Part shown: positions 17,984-25,584 of the stretch, in pieces | Layout: every line of letters begins with the position of its first letter | Position numbering within the stretch: position 1 is the stretch's first letter | Assembly: GCA_025360395.1 (NCBI GenBank) | Contig: JANYCH010000017.1 | Coordinates: forward strand, 1 to 25,584 | Reading direction: 5' to 3' | Length of the DNA stretch: 25,584 nucleotides | Source of the DNA: Cytophagales bacterium | GTDB taxonomy: Bacteria > Bacteroidota > Bacteroidia > Cytophagales > UBA9547 | Program-made: the position numbers and the translations under genes | The notes under the pieces: model-generated | What the model was told of the DNA's origin: nothing | The model's input: only the letters and a program-made list of their open reading frames with translations | Database searches by the model: none

Positions 17984-18759
17984 TATAATTCTACCTGGCC
18001 TTCAAACACTTTTATTGCAGGACCGATCAAAAATACATTTTCGAAGGTATCGTCAGGAGTAGGGTTAAAAGACACCCTAAGGCTTCCACCTTTTGTTTTG
18101 ACCTGGATTGGGCTGTGGTAGCCACTGTAAGATGCAATAATGGCTGCTGCGGTCACTCCGGTGCCACAGGAGTATGTCTCATCTTCTACACCTCTTTCAT
18201 ACGTTCTTACTTCAATTGTATTGTTTGGCAGCAATTCCAAAAAGTTGACATTTGTTCCGCCGGGAGCAAACTGTTCGCTGTACCTGATTTTTTTCCCTTT
18301 TTCAAATACATCAACATTTTCAACTTTGGTGCATAATTCAACATAATGTGGCGAACCTGTATTTAGAAATGCACTTTCCGGATGACGTTCAATGTCATAA
18401 ACATCCATCATGCCCAAATGAACCTCGTTATCTTTCACAAAAGCAGTATGCGGGCCATCGATAGCAACGAACAATGTTTTAGCTGATATCAAACCAAGGT
18501 CAAAAGCAAACTTTACAAGGCATCTTCCTCCGTTTCCGCACATTGTGCTCTCACTTCCATCCGAATTGAAATAGACCATCCTGAAATCATAACCTTCAGC
18601 TTTTTCCAGCAGCATTAATCCGTCTGCACCAATTCCAAACCTGCGGTGACATAAATGTGCGATAACGTCTTTTGTAAGCTGGGGAAGATTAGCATCAAAG
18701 TTGTTAAAAATGATAAAATCATTGCCAGTTCCCTGATATTTTTTGAAATCCGATTTCAT
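17983..18759 (-). CDS. dapF: Diaminopimelate epimerase
   Basis: A 258-residue PLP-independent epimerase converting LL- to meso-diaminopimelate for lysine and peptidoglycan synthesis in the cytosol. The two halves each carry the family signature: C74 in MCGNGGRC and C198 in SCGTGVTAAA, the acid/base pair. Other conserved stretches are YQGTGNDFIIF at the N-terminus, FGIGADGLMLLE, NTGSPHYVEL, GTNVNF and RTYERGVEDET. The start is placed at the ATG at 18759; the TTG one codon upstream is less likely. First gene of the operon dapF-comEC-enoyl-CoA hydratase, with a 1 nt stop/start overlap to comEC. All key residues are present. Confidence 0.97.
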   Translation of the reverse strand: MKSDFKKYQGTGNDFIIFNNFDANLPQLTKDVIAHLCHRRFGIGADGLMLLEKAEGYDFRMVYFNSDGSESTMCGNGGRCLVKFAFDLGLISAKTLFVAIDGPHTAFVKDNEVHLGMMDVYDIERHPESAFLNTGSPHYVELCTKVENVDVFEKGKKIRYSEQFAPGGTNVNFLELLPNNTIEVRTYERGVEDETYSCGTGVTAAAIIASYSGYHSPIQVKTKGGSLRVSFNPTPDDTFENVFLIGPAIKVFEGQVEL

Positions 18760-19214
18760 CAATTTTTTATATAATATTTTAATTAAATGGATGCTTATTT
18801 GATTGGTAAATATAAAGCAAGAGATGTAAAAATAAAGTTCATTTATGTCCCATTTCTAGCTGTCAGGAGTGTTACCTCTTTTCTGATCCTTTATTACTTT
18901 AACAATATCTCTACAACTGGCTGTAAGTGAATATATTATAAGAAATAAGGTACGTTTTGTATTGTGAATCAGTTAGTTAATGTAAAGTTATGTAAATGTT
19001 AAAACATGTATTATAATTTTAATTTTAAAAGAAAACGTATGATTTTTCCAATAAAAATTTAAGACAAATGCCCCCCTTTTAACCCATTCTTAATATCCAA
19101 AAAATCAAGTAGAGACTCACATTTTTTTCTTCTTTTTTTTGACTCATATTTGAAATGGCGATTAAGAAATAAGAGTATATTTTTTAGTAAATCTACTTAA
19201 TAAATCAATAAAAA
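18760..19214. other. AT-rich region upstream of dnaA
   Basis: The 455 bp between dapF and dnaA are very AT-rich, with long A/T runs, a TTTTTTTCTTCTTTTTTTT tract at about 19122-19140 and a C6 run near 19072. Apart from the doubtful small ORF at 18787-18930 I see no gene. One sequence at 18964-18972 (TGTGAATCA) is one base from a reverse DnaA box, but there is no cluster, so an origin is not supported. The promoter of dnaA must lie here. Confidence 0.5.
18787..18930 (+). CDS. Possible 47-residue membrane peptide
   Basis: A short ATG-to-TGA frame between the divergent dapF and dnaA genes. It encodes a basic N-terminus (GKYKARDVKIK) followed by one hydrophobic stretch (FIYVPFLAVRSVTSFLILYYF). 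A TAA stands directly before the ATG. I do not recognise a family and the frame may be chance in AT-rich DNA. Confidence 0.2.
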   Translation: MDAYLIGKYKARDVKIKFIYVPFLAVRSVTSFLILYYFNNISTTGCK

Positions 19215-20624
19215 ATGAGTAAAGGCGGAAAGGATACCTGGGACAAGTGCCTGCAATTAATAAGGTCTCAGGTTGAAGATCAAAGCTTCAAAACATGGTT
19301 TGAACCTATTGTGCCACATTTACTAAGTGGCGCTACGCTGATAGTGCAAGTGCCAAGTATTTACTTTTATGAATATTTGGAAGAAAAATACGTTGGATTG
19401 CTTAGAAATGCCATCGTCTCAATTTTAGGGCCACAAGGAAAACTTGAATATTCTATTATTGTTGATAAAGGCAATAAGGAGAATAAGCCAAAAACACTTC
19501 AGTTGCCGGCTCAGCCTTATAATAGTGCATCTAATGAGCAGAATAGGTTAAATGCCAGGACAATTGTTAAGGAAAAGCCTTCATTTAAAGCCCAGCTTAA
19601 TAACAATTATCAATTTGAAAACTTTATTGAAGGTGACTGTAACCGCCTAGCCCGCTCTGCAGGTCTGGCTGTTTCTAACAGGCCAGGTTATACTTCTTTC
19701 AACCCGTTATTGTTTTATGGAGGTGTAGGATTAGGTAAAACACACCTGGCACATGCAATTGGCAACAAAATCCAAAAAAACTTTCCGGATAAGAAAATCT
19801 TTTATATAACTTCTGAAAGATTTGTAAACCAATTTATGGATGCTACCCAGAACAACGGGTTACAGGATTTTGGAAATTTCTATCTTGACCTTGATGTTTT
19901 AATCCTGGACGATGTTCAGTTTTTTGCCAATAAAGGTAAAACGCAGGAAATGTTCTTTCATATTTTCAACCATTTGCATCAGTCCGGTAAGCAGATAATT
20001 TTGACTACAGACAGGGCACCTAAGGATTTGGTAGGTTTTCAGGACAGGTTACATTCCAGGTTTAAATGGGGCTTATCGGCAGATGTGCAGCAGCCGGATT
20101 TTGAAACGAAAATTGCCATTATAAATACCAAGACCCTTCAGGAAGGAATAAAGCTGCCAGACAATGTGGCTGAATATCTTGCTTATAGCGTGGATACAAA
20201 CGTCAGGGACCTGGAAGGTGTTTTGGTTTCTTTAATTGCACAGTCAACTTTAAACAGAAAGGAAATAGACCTTCAGCTTACTAAAGAAATTCTTAGAAAC
20301 CTGGTTCACCCTATTGATACAGAAGTAAATATTGATTACATACAAAAAAGCATAGCAGAATATTTTGATTTGAGCCTTGAGCAATTGGTAGACAAGACAA
20401 GGAAAAAGGAAGTTGTAGTAGCCCGCCAGCTGGGAATGTATTTTGCAAAGGAATATACCAATTTATCACTTCAGACTATTGGGCAACATTTTGGAAAACG
20501 CGACCACAGTACTGTTATTCATGCAATAAACTGTGTAAATGACCTGATAGAAACTGATAGAAAATTTAAAAAATCTTATCAGGACCTTCAGAAAAAATTA
20601 AAAATCAAACACGTACTGGCATAA
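19215..20624 (+). CDS. dnaA: Chromosomal replication initiator protein DnaA
   Basis: A 469-residue AAA+ protein that binds DnaA boxes and opens the replication origin. Domain I (1-80) starts with TWDKCLQLIRSQVEDQSFKTWF, domain II (about 85-128) is short and variable, domain III carries Walker A GGVGLGKT (169-176) and Walker B LDDVQF (231-236), then DRAPKDL and the arginine-finger region FQDRLHSRFKWGL. Domain IV has the helix-turn-helix signature around DHSTVIHA (430-437) after the GQHFGKR helix. Length is typical. It stands alone: dnaN is not next to it, which to my knowledge is common in Bacteroidota. Its stop codon merges into an A8 run that also serves as the U-tract of a terminator for the opposite strand. 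Confidence 0.98.
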   Translation: MSKGGKDTWDKCLQLIRSQVEDQSFKTWFEPIVPHLLSGATLIVQVPSIYFYEYLEEKYVGLLRNAIVSILGPQGKLEYSIIVDKGNKENKPKTLQLPAQPYNSASNEQNRLNARTIVKEKPSFKAQLNNNYQFENFIEGDCNRLARSAGLAVSNRPGYTSFNPLLFYGGVGLGKTHLAHAIGNKIQKNFPDKKIFYITSERFVNQFMDATQNNGLQDFGNFYLDLDVLILDDVQFFANKGKTQEMFFHIFNHLHQSGKQIILTTDRAPKDLVGFQDRLHSRFKWGLSADVQQPDFETKIAIINTKTLQEGIKLPDNVAEYLAYSVDTNVRDLEGVLVSLIAQSTLNRKEIDLQLTKEILRNLVHPIDTEVNIDYIQKSIAEYFDLSLEQLVDKTRKKEVVVARQLGMYFAKEYTNLSLQTIGQHFGKRDHSTVIHAINCVNDLIETDRKFKKSYQDLQKKLKIKHVLA

Positions 20625-20649
20625 AAAAAAGTGGTGCTGAACACCACTT
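20623..20649 (-). terminator. Intrinsic terminator for the minus-strand small gene
   Basis: A perfect 8 bp stem (aagtggtg, loop ctgaa, caccactt) spans 20629-20649. Read on the minus strand it is followed by eight T residues (the A run at 20623-20630). This is a textbook Rho-independent terminator for transcription coming from the 57-codon gene at 20691-20864. On the plus strand the following sequence is not T-rich. The T-tract overlaps the dnaA stop codon. Confidence 0.75.
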
Positions 20650-20670
20650 GATATAAAATTTGATATTTAT

Positions 20671-20699
20671 GGCCCTTTTAAGGGCTATTTTTATTTTTG
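20671..20699 (+). terminator. Intrinsic terminator after dnaA
   Basis: The palindrome ggcccttttaagggct (20671-20686) forms a GC-capped stem of about 6 bp and is followed on the plus strand by ATTTTTATTTTT. It lies 46 bp after the dnaA stop and its T-tract overlaps the last codons of the opposing small gene. Confidence 0.7.
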
Positions 20700-20864
20700 G
20701 GAAGCTATACCATTTACCACCATTAGCACATTTGCCCTGTTGCTGTTTGAAGTATTGATCAGTAAGGCGCCTTTTTCATTGCGGTTGCTAAAATGCTTGT
20801 TCGCTACTCCCATTAGAATAAGGAATGCAAGAACCAAAAATTTGAAGAAAAATGTGTTTTTCAT
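20691..20864 (-). CDS. 57-residue membrane-anchored small protein
   Basis: An ATG-to-TAA frame of 57 codons. It starts MKNTFFFKFLVLAFLILMGV, a clear signal anchor or signal peptide, and continues with an Asn-rich soluble part (FSNRNEKGALLINTSNSNR, then VLMVVNGIASQK). Support for a real gene comes from the typical MKN start followed by a hydrophobic core, and from its own downstream terminator with a T8 tract on the same strand. It converges on dnaA. I do not know a family or function for it. The gene lies in the 315 bp between dnaA and asnS, which otherwise hold only the two terminators. Confidence 0.6.
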   Translation of the reverse strand: MKNTFFFKFLVLAFLILMGVANKHFSNRNEKGALLINTSNSNRANVLMVVNGIASQK

Positions 20865-20939
20865 ATGTGGCTGTATTGTATGTAAAAATACGGATAGTTT
20901 ATTTTAAAGTTAAGTGATTTTAGATATTCCTATTACATG

Positions 20940-22328
20940 TTAAAAATCTGCATTCTTAGGTGTCCTCGGGAATGGTATAACATCTCTGATATTGCCCATG
21001 CCCGATACAAATAGCATAAGCCTTTCAAATCCCAGTCCAAAACCGGCATGTGGGCAAGTTCCGAACTTACGGGTGTCTAAGTACCACCAAAGATCGCTTT
21101 CTTTCATTCCCAGCTCTTTAATGCGGTTAAAAAGCTTGTCATAATCTTCTTCTCTCTGCGAGCCCCCAATGATTTCTCCAATTCCTGGGAATAATACATC
21201 CATTGCCCTTACTGTTTTACCATCCTCACTTTGCTTCATGTAAAAAGCTTTAATTTCTTTCGGATAGTCGGTTAATATTACAGGACACATAAAATGTTTC
21301 TCAACCAGGTACCTTTCATGTTCTGATTGCAAATCTGTTCCCCAGTCTACTTTATATTCAAATTTTTGTCCAGATTTCTGCAAAATCTCAACTCCTTCAG
21401 TATAAGTCAGCCTTTTGAAAGGATTTTCAAGTACTGATTGAAGTCTTGCCAAAAGCGCTTTATCGTACATGCCGTTTAGAAACTCTAAATCATCAATACA
21501 ATTATCAAGTGCATATTTTATGAGGTATTTCAAAAATTCCTCTGCCAGGTCCATATTGTCAACCAATTCATTGAACGCAACTTCTGGTTCTATCATCCAG
21601 AATTCGGCCAAGTGGCGGGCAGTATTAGAATTTTCAGCTCTGAAAGTTGGGCCAAAAGTGTAAACTTCAGATAAAGCAGTTGCTGCAAGTTCGCCCTCTA
21701 ACTGTCCGGAAACAGTAAGATTTGTTTCCTTTCCGAAAAAATCTTCTTTATAATCTACATGTCCATCATCTGACAATGGAGGCTTAACAGGATCTAATGT
21801 TGTTACCCTGAACATAGCACCTGCACCTTCTGCATCAGAGCCTGTAATAATAGGAGTATGAACATAAACAAAGCCTTTATCATTAAAAAACTTGTGTATG
21901 GCGAATGACATAGCATGTCTTAATCTTAAAATAGCCCCAAAAGTGTTTGTCCGGGGCCTTAAATGGGCTATTTCGCGAAGAAATTCAAGAGTATGACCCT
22001 TTTTTTGTAAAGGGAAAGTTTCAGGGTCGGCTCCGCCGTATAGTTCTATTTTTCTGGCCTGAATTTCAAACCTTTGTCCTTTTCCAAGTGATTCTACCAG
22101 TATGCCCGTTACTGCAATGCAGGCACCGGTTCCAATTGATCTTAGTAAAACCTCGTCAAAAGAAGGAACATCTACTACAATTTGAATATTATGGATCACA
22201 GAGCCATCGTTGAGCGCAATAAAGGCAACACCTTTACTGTCGCGTTTACTTCTTACCCATCCTTTTGCTAAAACTTCAGTATTCGCACTTCCATTTTCAA
22301 GCAACTCTTTTACTTTTACCCTTTTCAC
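20940..22328 (-). CDS. asnS: Asparaginyl-tRNA synthetase
   Basis: A 462-residue class IIb aminoacyl-tRNA synthetase charging tRNA-Asn with asparagine. Residues 1-100 are the OB-fold anticodon-binding domain (AKGWVRSKRDSKGVAFIALNDGS). The catalytic domain has motif 2 FRAENSNTARHLAEFWMIEPE (from 229) and motif 3 GFGLGFERLMLFVSG (429-443). The segment at about 180-205 (PPLSDDGHVDYKEDFFGKE) matches the insertion that separates AsnS from AspS, and the C-terminus VIPFPRTPKNADF is typical of AsnS. The start is GTG at 22328; an in-frame TAA lies directly before it, so no longer form is possible. Appears monocistronic. Confidence 0.97.
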   Translation of the reverse strand: MKRVKVKELLENGSANTEVLAKGWVRSKRDSKGVAFIALNDGSVIHNIQIVVDVPSFDEVLLRSIGTGACIAVTGILVESLGKGQRFEIQARKIELYGGADPETFPLQKKGHTLEFLREIAHLRPRTNTFGAILRLRHAMSFAIHKFFNDKGFVYVHTPIITGSDAEGAGAMFRVTTLDPVKPPLSDDGHVDYKEDFFGKETNLTVSGQLEGELAATALSEVYTFGPTFRAENSNTARHLAEFWMIEPEVAFNELVDNMDLAEEFLKYLIKYALDNCIDDLEFLNGMYDKALLARLQSVLENPFKRLTYTEGVEILQKSGQKFEYKVDWGTDLQSEHERYLVEKHFMCPVILTDYPKEIKAFYMKQSEDGKTVRAMDVLFPGIGEIIGGSQREEDYDKLFNRIKELGMKESDLWWYLDTRKFGTCPHAGFGLGFERLMLFVSGMGNIRDVIPFPRTPKNADF

Positions 22329-22554
22329 TTAAATTGATTTAAAAAAGAAGCATAGATTGCTTCCTACAAGCTTGCAAAACAAATGCTTTTAGCCTGTATT
22401 TCAAAAATATAAGTTAGTTATAGAAGGAATAACTTTCAAACCAGCAAATTTGAGCCTTCTTAAAGCCATCTTTAGCAGGGAATTTATAATATTGTAAGTC
22501 CGGCAATTAATGGTCCATATCAAATCTGCAAACTAAACAAAGCCCGGTGAGAAA

Positions 22555-25095
22555 ATGAGGGGCTTAGTCATATACTTTTTAATTCTTAGTTTGTCTGACG
22601 GTGTATTGGGGCAGATAACTATTATAAAAGGAAGGGTAACAGATTCAAAAAATAACCTGCCAATACCCTTTGTCATAATCCAGTTAGTTGAAAGTAATGT
22701 TGCGGCATCAACTGATATAGATGGTAATTATGAAATTAAAACAACAAACCAAAATCTTGAGTTTGTTAAGGTTAACTATGTCGGACATAAGCCAGTCACA
22801 AAAAAAATAGCACCTGGGAAGGAGCAAATTATCAATTTCCGGTTAGTAGAGAGCTTGAATGAACTTGATGAAGTAATTATTCAAAGCAAAAGAGGCAGAT
22901 ATAAGAACAAGGACAATCCTGCAGTTGATTTTATCAGAAAGGTTATTGATAAAAAAGAACAAAACCGGCCTGAAGAATACCGGTTTTACGAATTTGAGAA
23001 ATATGAGAAGACCCAGTTTGCTGTAAGTAACATTACTGAAAACTTAAAAAATAAAAAGATCCTCAAAAATTATCAGTTTGTATTTGATAACCTTGATAGC
23101 ACTAAGTTGGAAGGCAGACCTGTTTTGCCATTTTATTTTAAGGAAGTTGTATCAGAAGTAAGGTTCAGAAAATCTCCTAAAACCAAAAAGGAAGTTGTAA
23201 CAGGCAATAAATCTGTAACCTATAAAGGATATATAGATGAAGATGGGATAGCTGCCTACAGTAAATACCTTTACCAGGATATTAACATTTACAATAACAA
23301 TATTATTCTTTTTACAAATCAGTTTTTAAGCCCAATAGCCAACCTTGCACCCACTTTTTATCAATATTATCTTGCAGATACTTTACTAGTAGATAGTATA
23401 ATGTGTGTGAAATTAAGTTTCAGACCGAGGAACAAAGCCGATTTCCTTTTTCAGGGCGATATGTTTATTACCAAGGATACAAATTTTGCTGTTCTGGGAA
23501 TTGACATGACGGTGAACCCGGGTATCAATCTCAATTGGGTAAAAGAACTTTACATCAGGCAAGGTTTTCAAAAACAAATACCCAGCGGTTATTTATTGGT
23601 TAAAGATGAAATCATGTGTGACTTTGGAATCAACTTGAATAAGTCGAGCGGCTTATATGGGGAGAGAAAAACTTCTTACAGAAATTTTATTATCAACAAA
23701 GAACGACCAGCAGTAGATTATGAAGGTCTTGCAATAGAATTTCGGGAAGATGCTAAAGAAAGGCCAGATACTTTTTGGAACCAAAACCGGCACGATACTT
23801 TGACTAAAAATGAACAAGGGATCTACAAAACGATAGACAGCGTTCAAAAGGTGCCTTCATTTAAAAGGACCATGCAGGTGGCTATGATCATGTTCGCCGG
23901 ATACAGAAATTTCAAATGGTTTGAAATTGGACCGGTAAGTAGTTTCTATAGTTTCAATCCTATTGAAGGATTAAGATTAAGGTTTGGAGGGAGGACAACA
24001 CCGCTTTTTAGCAAAAAAGTATTTTTGGAAACCTATCTGGCATATGGCTTTAAGGATGAAAAATACAAAGGATACCTGGGAGCAACTTATTCACTTTCAA
24101 AAAGGACTATATGGCAATTTCCTGTTAAATCCTTGAAAATTAGTTACCAGAATGATACCAAGATTCCAGGGCAGGACCTTCAGTTTGTTCAGGAAAGCAG
24201 TTTTCTTCTGTCCTTTAAAAGAGGGGTAAACGACAAATATTTATACAATGAAGCTTACTCTTTTGAATATCTGAACGAATTCAGAAGCCACTTTTCTTAT
24301 ACGGTTGGCTTTAAATATGTGCAGCAGCAGGCAGCCGGAAGCCTTCATTTCAATCCTGTCAGCTATTTAGACAAGCTGAATGACATAAAATACCTTTCTA
24401 CTTCTGAAGCAAACTTAACATTGAGGTATGCGCCTAATGAGATTTTCTATCAGGGAAAAGTTTACAGATCGCCTATTACAACTAAATATCCTGTTTTTAC
24501 ATTGAGATTGGCTTCGGGAATTAAAAACTTATTTGGAGGGGAATATGAATATCAGAAAGTTACCCTTAATATTTTCAAAAGATTTTATTTATCGCAATTG
24601 GGTTTTACCGATGTTACGGTTGAAGGTGGAAAAATATTTGGTCAGGTCCCTTTTCCTTTGCTTTACATCCATCGGGCAAACCAGTCTTATTCATATCAGC
24701 TCCAATCATATAACCTTATGAATTTCCTGGAATTTGTTAGCGATGAATACCAGGGGCTAAATGCCGATCATAATTTCAATGGCTTTCTATTTAACAAAGT
24801 TCCTCTTTTCAAAAAGTTGAAATGGAGGGAACTCGTCACGATGAAAGTTTTGTACGGAACTGTAAGCAGTCAAAATAACCCTTCTTCTGAAGCCAGCCTT
24901 TACAAACTGCCAACACAAGAAGATGGGAGCCCGCTGACATACAGCCTGGAAAGCAAACCATATGTAGAAGGCGGCGTTGGGATAGGCAATATCTTCAAAT
25001 TTTTCCGTGTAGACCTGATAAAACGCTTTTCATACACCCATAATCCCAGAGTTTCAGAAATTGGAATAAGGTTGAAAATGAAGTTTGATTTTTGA
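22555..25095 (+). CDS. DUF5686 outer-membrane protein with carboxypeptidase-regulatory-like domain
   Basis: An 846-residue protein. Residues 1-20 are a signal peptide ending VLGQ. Residues about 23-110 form the CarboxypepD_reg-like beta sandwich seen at the N-terminus of many Bacteroidota TonB-dependent receptors (IIKGRVTDSKNNLPIPFVII, STDIDGNYEI, VKVNYVGHKP). The rest matches the DUF5686 layout: a conserved DNPAVDFIRKVIDKKEQNRP segment, RFYEFEKYEKTQF, the LSPIANLAPTFYQYYLADT region, a WVKELYIRQGF segment and then a long run of alternating aromatic/hydrophobic strands ending MKFDF with a C-terminal Phe. This suggests an outer-membrane beta barrel. No TonB plug domain is present between the sandwich and the barrel, so it is not a classical TonB receptor. 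Function of the family is unknown to me. Start ATG at 22555. Confidence 0.88.
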   Translation: MRGLVIYFLILSLSDGVLGQITIIKGRVTDSKNNLPIPFVIIQLVESNVAASTDIDGNYEIKTTNQNLEFVKVNYVGHKPVTKKIAPGKEQIINFRLVESLNELDEVIIQSKRGRYKNKDNPAVDFIRKVIDKKEQNRPEEYRFYEFEKYEKTQFAVSNITENLKNKKILKNYQFVFDNLDSTKLEGRPVLPFYFKEVVSEVRFRKSPKTKKEVVTGNKSVTYKGYIDEDGIAAYSKYLYQDINIYNNNIILFTNQFLSPIANLAPTFYQYYLADTLLVDSIMCVKLSFRPRNKADFLFQGDMFITKDTNFAVLGIDMTVNPGINLNWVKELYIRQGFQKQIPSGYLLVKDEIMCDFGINLNKSSGLYGERKTSYRNFIINKERPAVDYEGLAIEFREDAKERPDTFWNQNRHDTLTKNEQGIYKTIDSVQKVPSFKRTMQVAMIMFAGYRNFKWFEIGPVSSFYSFNPIEGLRLRFGGRTTPLFSKKVFLETYLAYGFKDEKYKGYLGATYSLSKRTIWQFPVKSLKISYQNDTKIPGQDLQFVQESSFLLSFKRGVNDKYLYNEAYSFEYLNEFRSHFSYTVGFKYVQQQAAGSLHFNPVSYLDKLNDIKYLSTSEANLTLRYAPNEIFYQGKVYRSPITTKYPVFTLRLASGIKNLFGGEYEYQKVTLNIFKRFYLSQLGFTDVTVEGGKIFGQVPFPLLYIHRANQSYSYQLQSYNLMNFLEFVSDEYQGLNADHNFNGFLFNKVPLFKKLKWRELVTMKVLYGTVSSQNNPSSEASLYKLPTQEDGSPLTYSLESKPYVEGGVGIGNIFKFFRVDLIKRFSYTHNPRVSEIGIRLKMKFDF

Positions 25096-25195
25096 ACAAT
25101 AGTGCGATCGTTATAAAATTCCGGCATTGCCGACAAAATTTTAATTTGCAATTTGATGTCGTTTAGTGACCAATTTTTAAGTACCGAGATAGCCA

Positions 25196-25210
25196 TAAGA
25201 CTAAGTCTTA
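25196..25210. repeat. 15 bp perfect palindrome
   Basis: Two 7 bp arms, TAAGACT and AGTCTTA, flank a single A. It lies 100 bp after the DUF5686 stop. No T-tract follows, so it does not look like a terminator; it could be an operator for a dimeric regulator or part of a repeat. Confidence 0.6.
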
Positions 25211-25234
25211 ATCATTTCTTCAGAGTTCTTTTTG

Positions 25235-25262
25235 CTTGACCAAAAATAACCAAAAAGTCAAG
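25235..25262. repeat. CTTGAC/GTCAAG inverted repeat with CCAAAAA direct repeats
   Basis: 6 bp arms CTTGAC and GTCAAG enclose 16 nt that contain two CCAAAAA-like direct repeats; a TTTTTG just before the left arm adds to the symmetry. From memory, a similar A-rich element framed by CTTGA/TCAAG is scattered through intergenic DNA of many Bacteroidota genomes; I could not check this. Confidence 0.5.
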
Positions 25263-25278
25263 GCTGTGGAATAAATGC

Positions 25279-25401
25279 CTAAATTTCTCTACCACACTCG
25301 AAATCCTGCGAATAAGCAAATTCATAAGAACCAATATCTTTAGGCTCACAGGCAAGCAGTATTTCTTTTGCCCACGCTCCTGAAGAAATTTTTAACGTCA
25401 T
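25279..25401 (-). pseudogene. Short ORF of uncertain status
   Basis: A 40-codon frame from an ATG at 25401 (or 48 codons from an ATG at 25425) ending in TAG. Its product contains SSGAWAKEILLACEPKDIG and ends QDFECGREI, which reads like a fragment of a folded protein. No family is recognised. It sits directly beside the inverted repeat at 25235-25262, so it may belong to a dispersed repeat unit or be a gene remnant. Confidence 0.2.
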
Positions 25402-25584
25402 TTTTCCCAAGGCAGGAATCAACATCAAGCAGATAGCAAAATAAAATTATAGTAGAGCCCATTTAGCTACTGTAGGCAAATTTTATTTGGTTTTTGGTGA
25501 TGTTGGGAGTTGCAATCATTCTCATCATTAGGTTGTCGAATATGCCATCTTTATGAATTGACCTATTTATCCTGTAACAGAACT

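Larger units (their letters stand above)
25096..25584. other. Gene-poor tail, probable intergenic repeat
   Basis: The last 489 bp have no convincing gene. They contain a 15 bp palindrome (25196-25210), an inverted repeat (25235-25262) and a 40-48 codon minus-strand frame (25279-25401 or to 25425). The frame lacks a plausible promoter or signal peptide and may be part of a dispersed repeat. From about 25430 to the window end I see nothing assignable. Confidence 0.45.

Noticed and set aside
18964..18972. DnaA box and possible replication origin upstream of dnaA
   Set aside because: Only one near-match with a mismatch; no cluster of boxes, so no origin call.
19149..19183. TTTG at 19149-19152 and TATATTTT at 19176-19183 as a dnaA promoter
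   Set aside because: The -7 box lacks its final G and the spacer of 23 nt is long; in AT-rich DNA this match is weak.
25122..25135. CGGC-ATT-GCCG hairpin as a terminator for the DUF5686 gene
   Set aside because: The stem is only 4 bp and no T-tract follows directly on the plus strand.
24900..25196. Minus-strand 98-codon frame across the end of the DUF5686 gene
   Set aside because: Two thirds of it is the complement of the DUF5686 coding region and the rest shows no domain or signal sequence.

Overview
The window looks like a chromosomal segment of a Bacteroidota bacterium, probably of the Cytophagales type. The evidence is a type IX secretion (T9SS) C-terminal sorting domain, a DUF5686 protein with a carboxypeptidase-regulatory-like domain, a Rho factor with a long N-terminal low-complexity insertion, a DnaA and ComEC of the Bacteroidota kind, low GC content and few Shine-Dalgarno sequences. 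The genus cannot be fixed from the sequence.

Region 1 (1-12,700) is the end of a cell-surface and exopolysaccharide locus. It opens with the 3' part of a large T9SS-secreted protein and a small cysteine-rich membrane protein. A GT4 glycosyltransferase follows on the minus strand, then a clan GH-A-like glycosidase lipoprotein on the plus strand. Next is a tight plus-strand operon: stand-alone receiver protein, initiating phosphoglycosyl transferase, GT2 glycosyltransferase, hexapeptide-repeat acyltransferase, membrane-anchored alpha/beta hydrolase and a second GT4-like glycosyltransferase. Gene overlaps of 4, 8 and 11 bp indicate translational coupling. A convergent minus-strand pair (OmpA-like protein, then a GT4 glycosyltransferase starting at TTG) closes the region. 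Together these genes would build, decorate and trim a polysaccharide repeat unit. The flippase, polymerase and export proteins are not in this window.

Region 2 (12,700-20,900) is housekeeping: rho with an intrinsic terminator, a hypothetical or decayed ORF beside a tRNA-Arg(CCG), then a minus-strand operon of dapF, comEC and an enoyl-CoA hydratase family gene with 1-2 nt junctions. An AT-rich 455 bp gap precedes dnaA. Downstream of dnaA is an unlisted 57-codon gene on the opposite strand, and the two genes share a pair of interleaved terminators.

Region 3 (20,900-25,584) holds asnS (minus strand, GTG start), a DUF5686 outer-membrane protein (plus strand), and a 489 bp tail with a 15 bp palindrome, a CTTGAC/GTCAAG inverted repeat and a short ORF, probably a dispersed repeat.

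Most of the window is ordinary. The parts most worth a second look are the polysaccharide operon with its receiver and its cysteine-containing phosphoglycosyl transferase, the glycosidase lipoprotein with paired flanking modules, and the small membrane proteins at 2186-2503 and 20691-20864.
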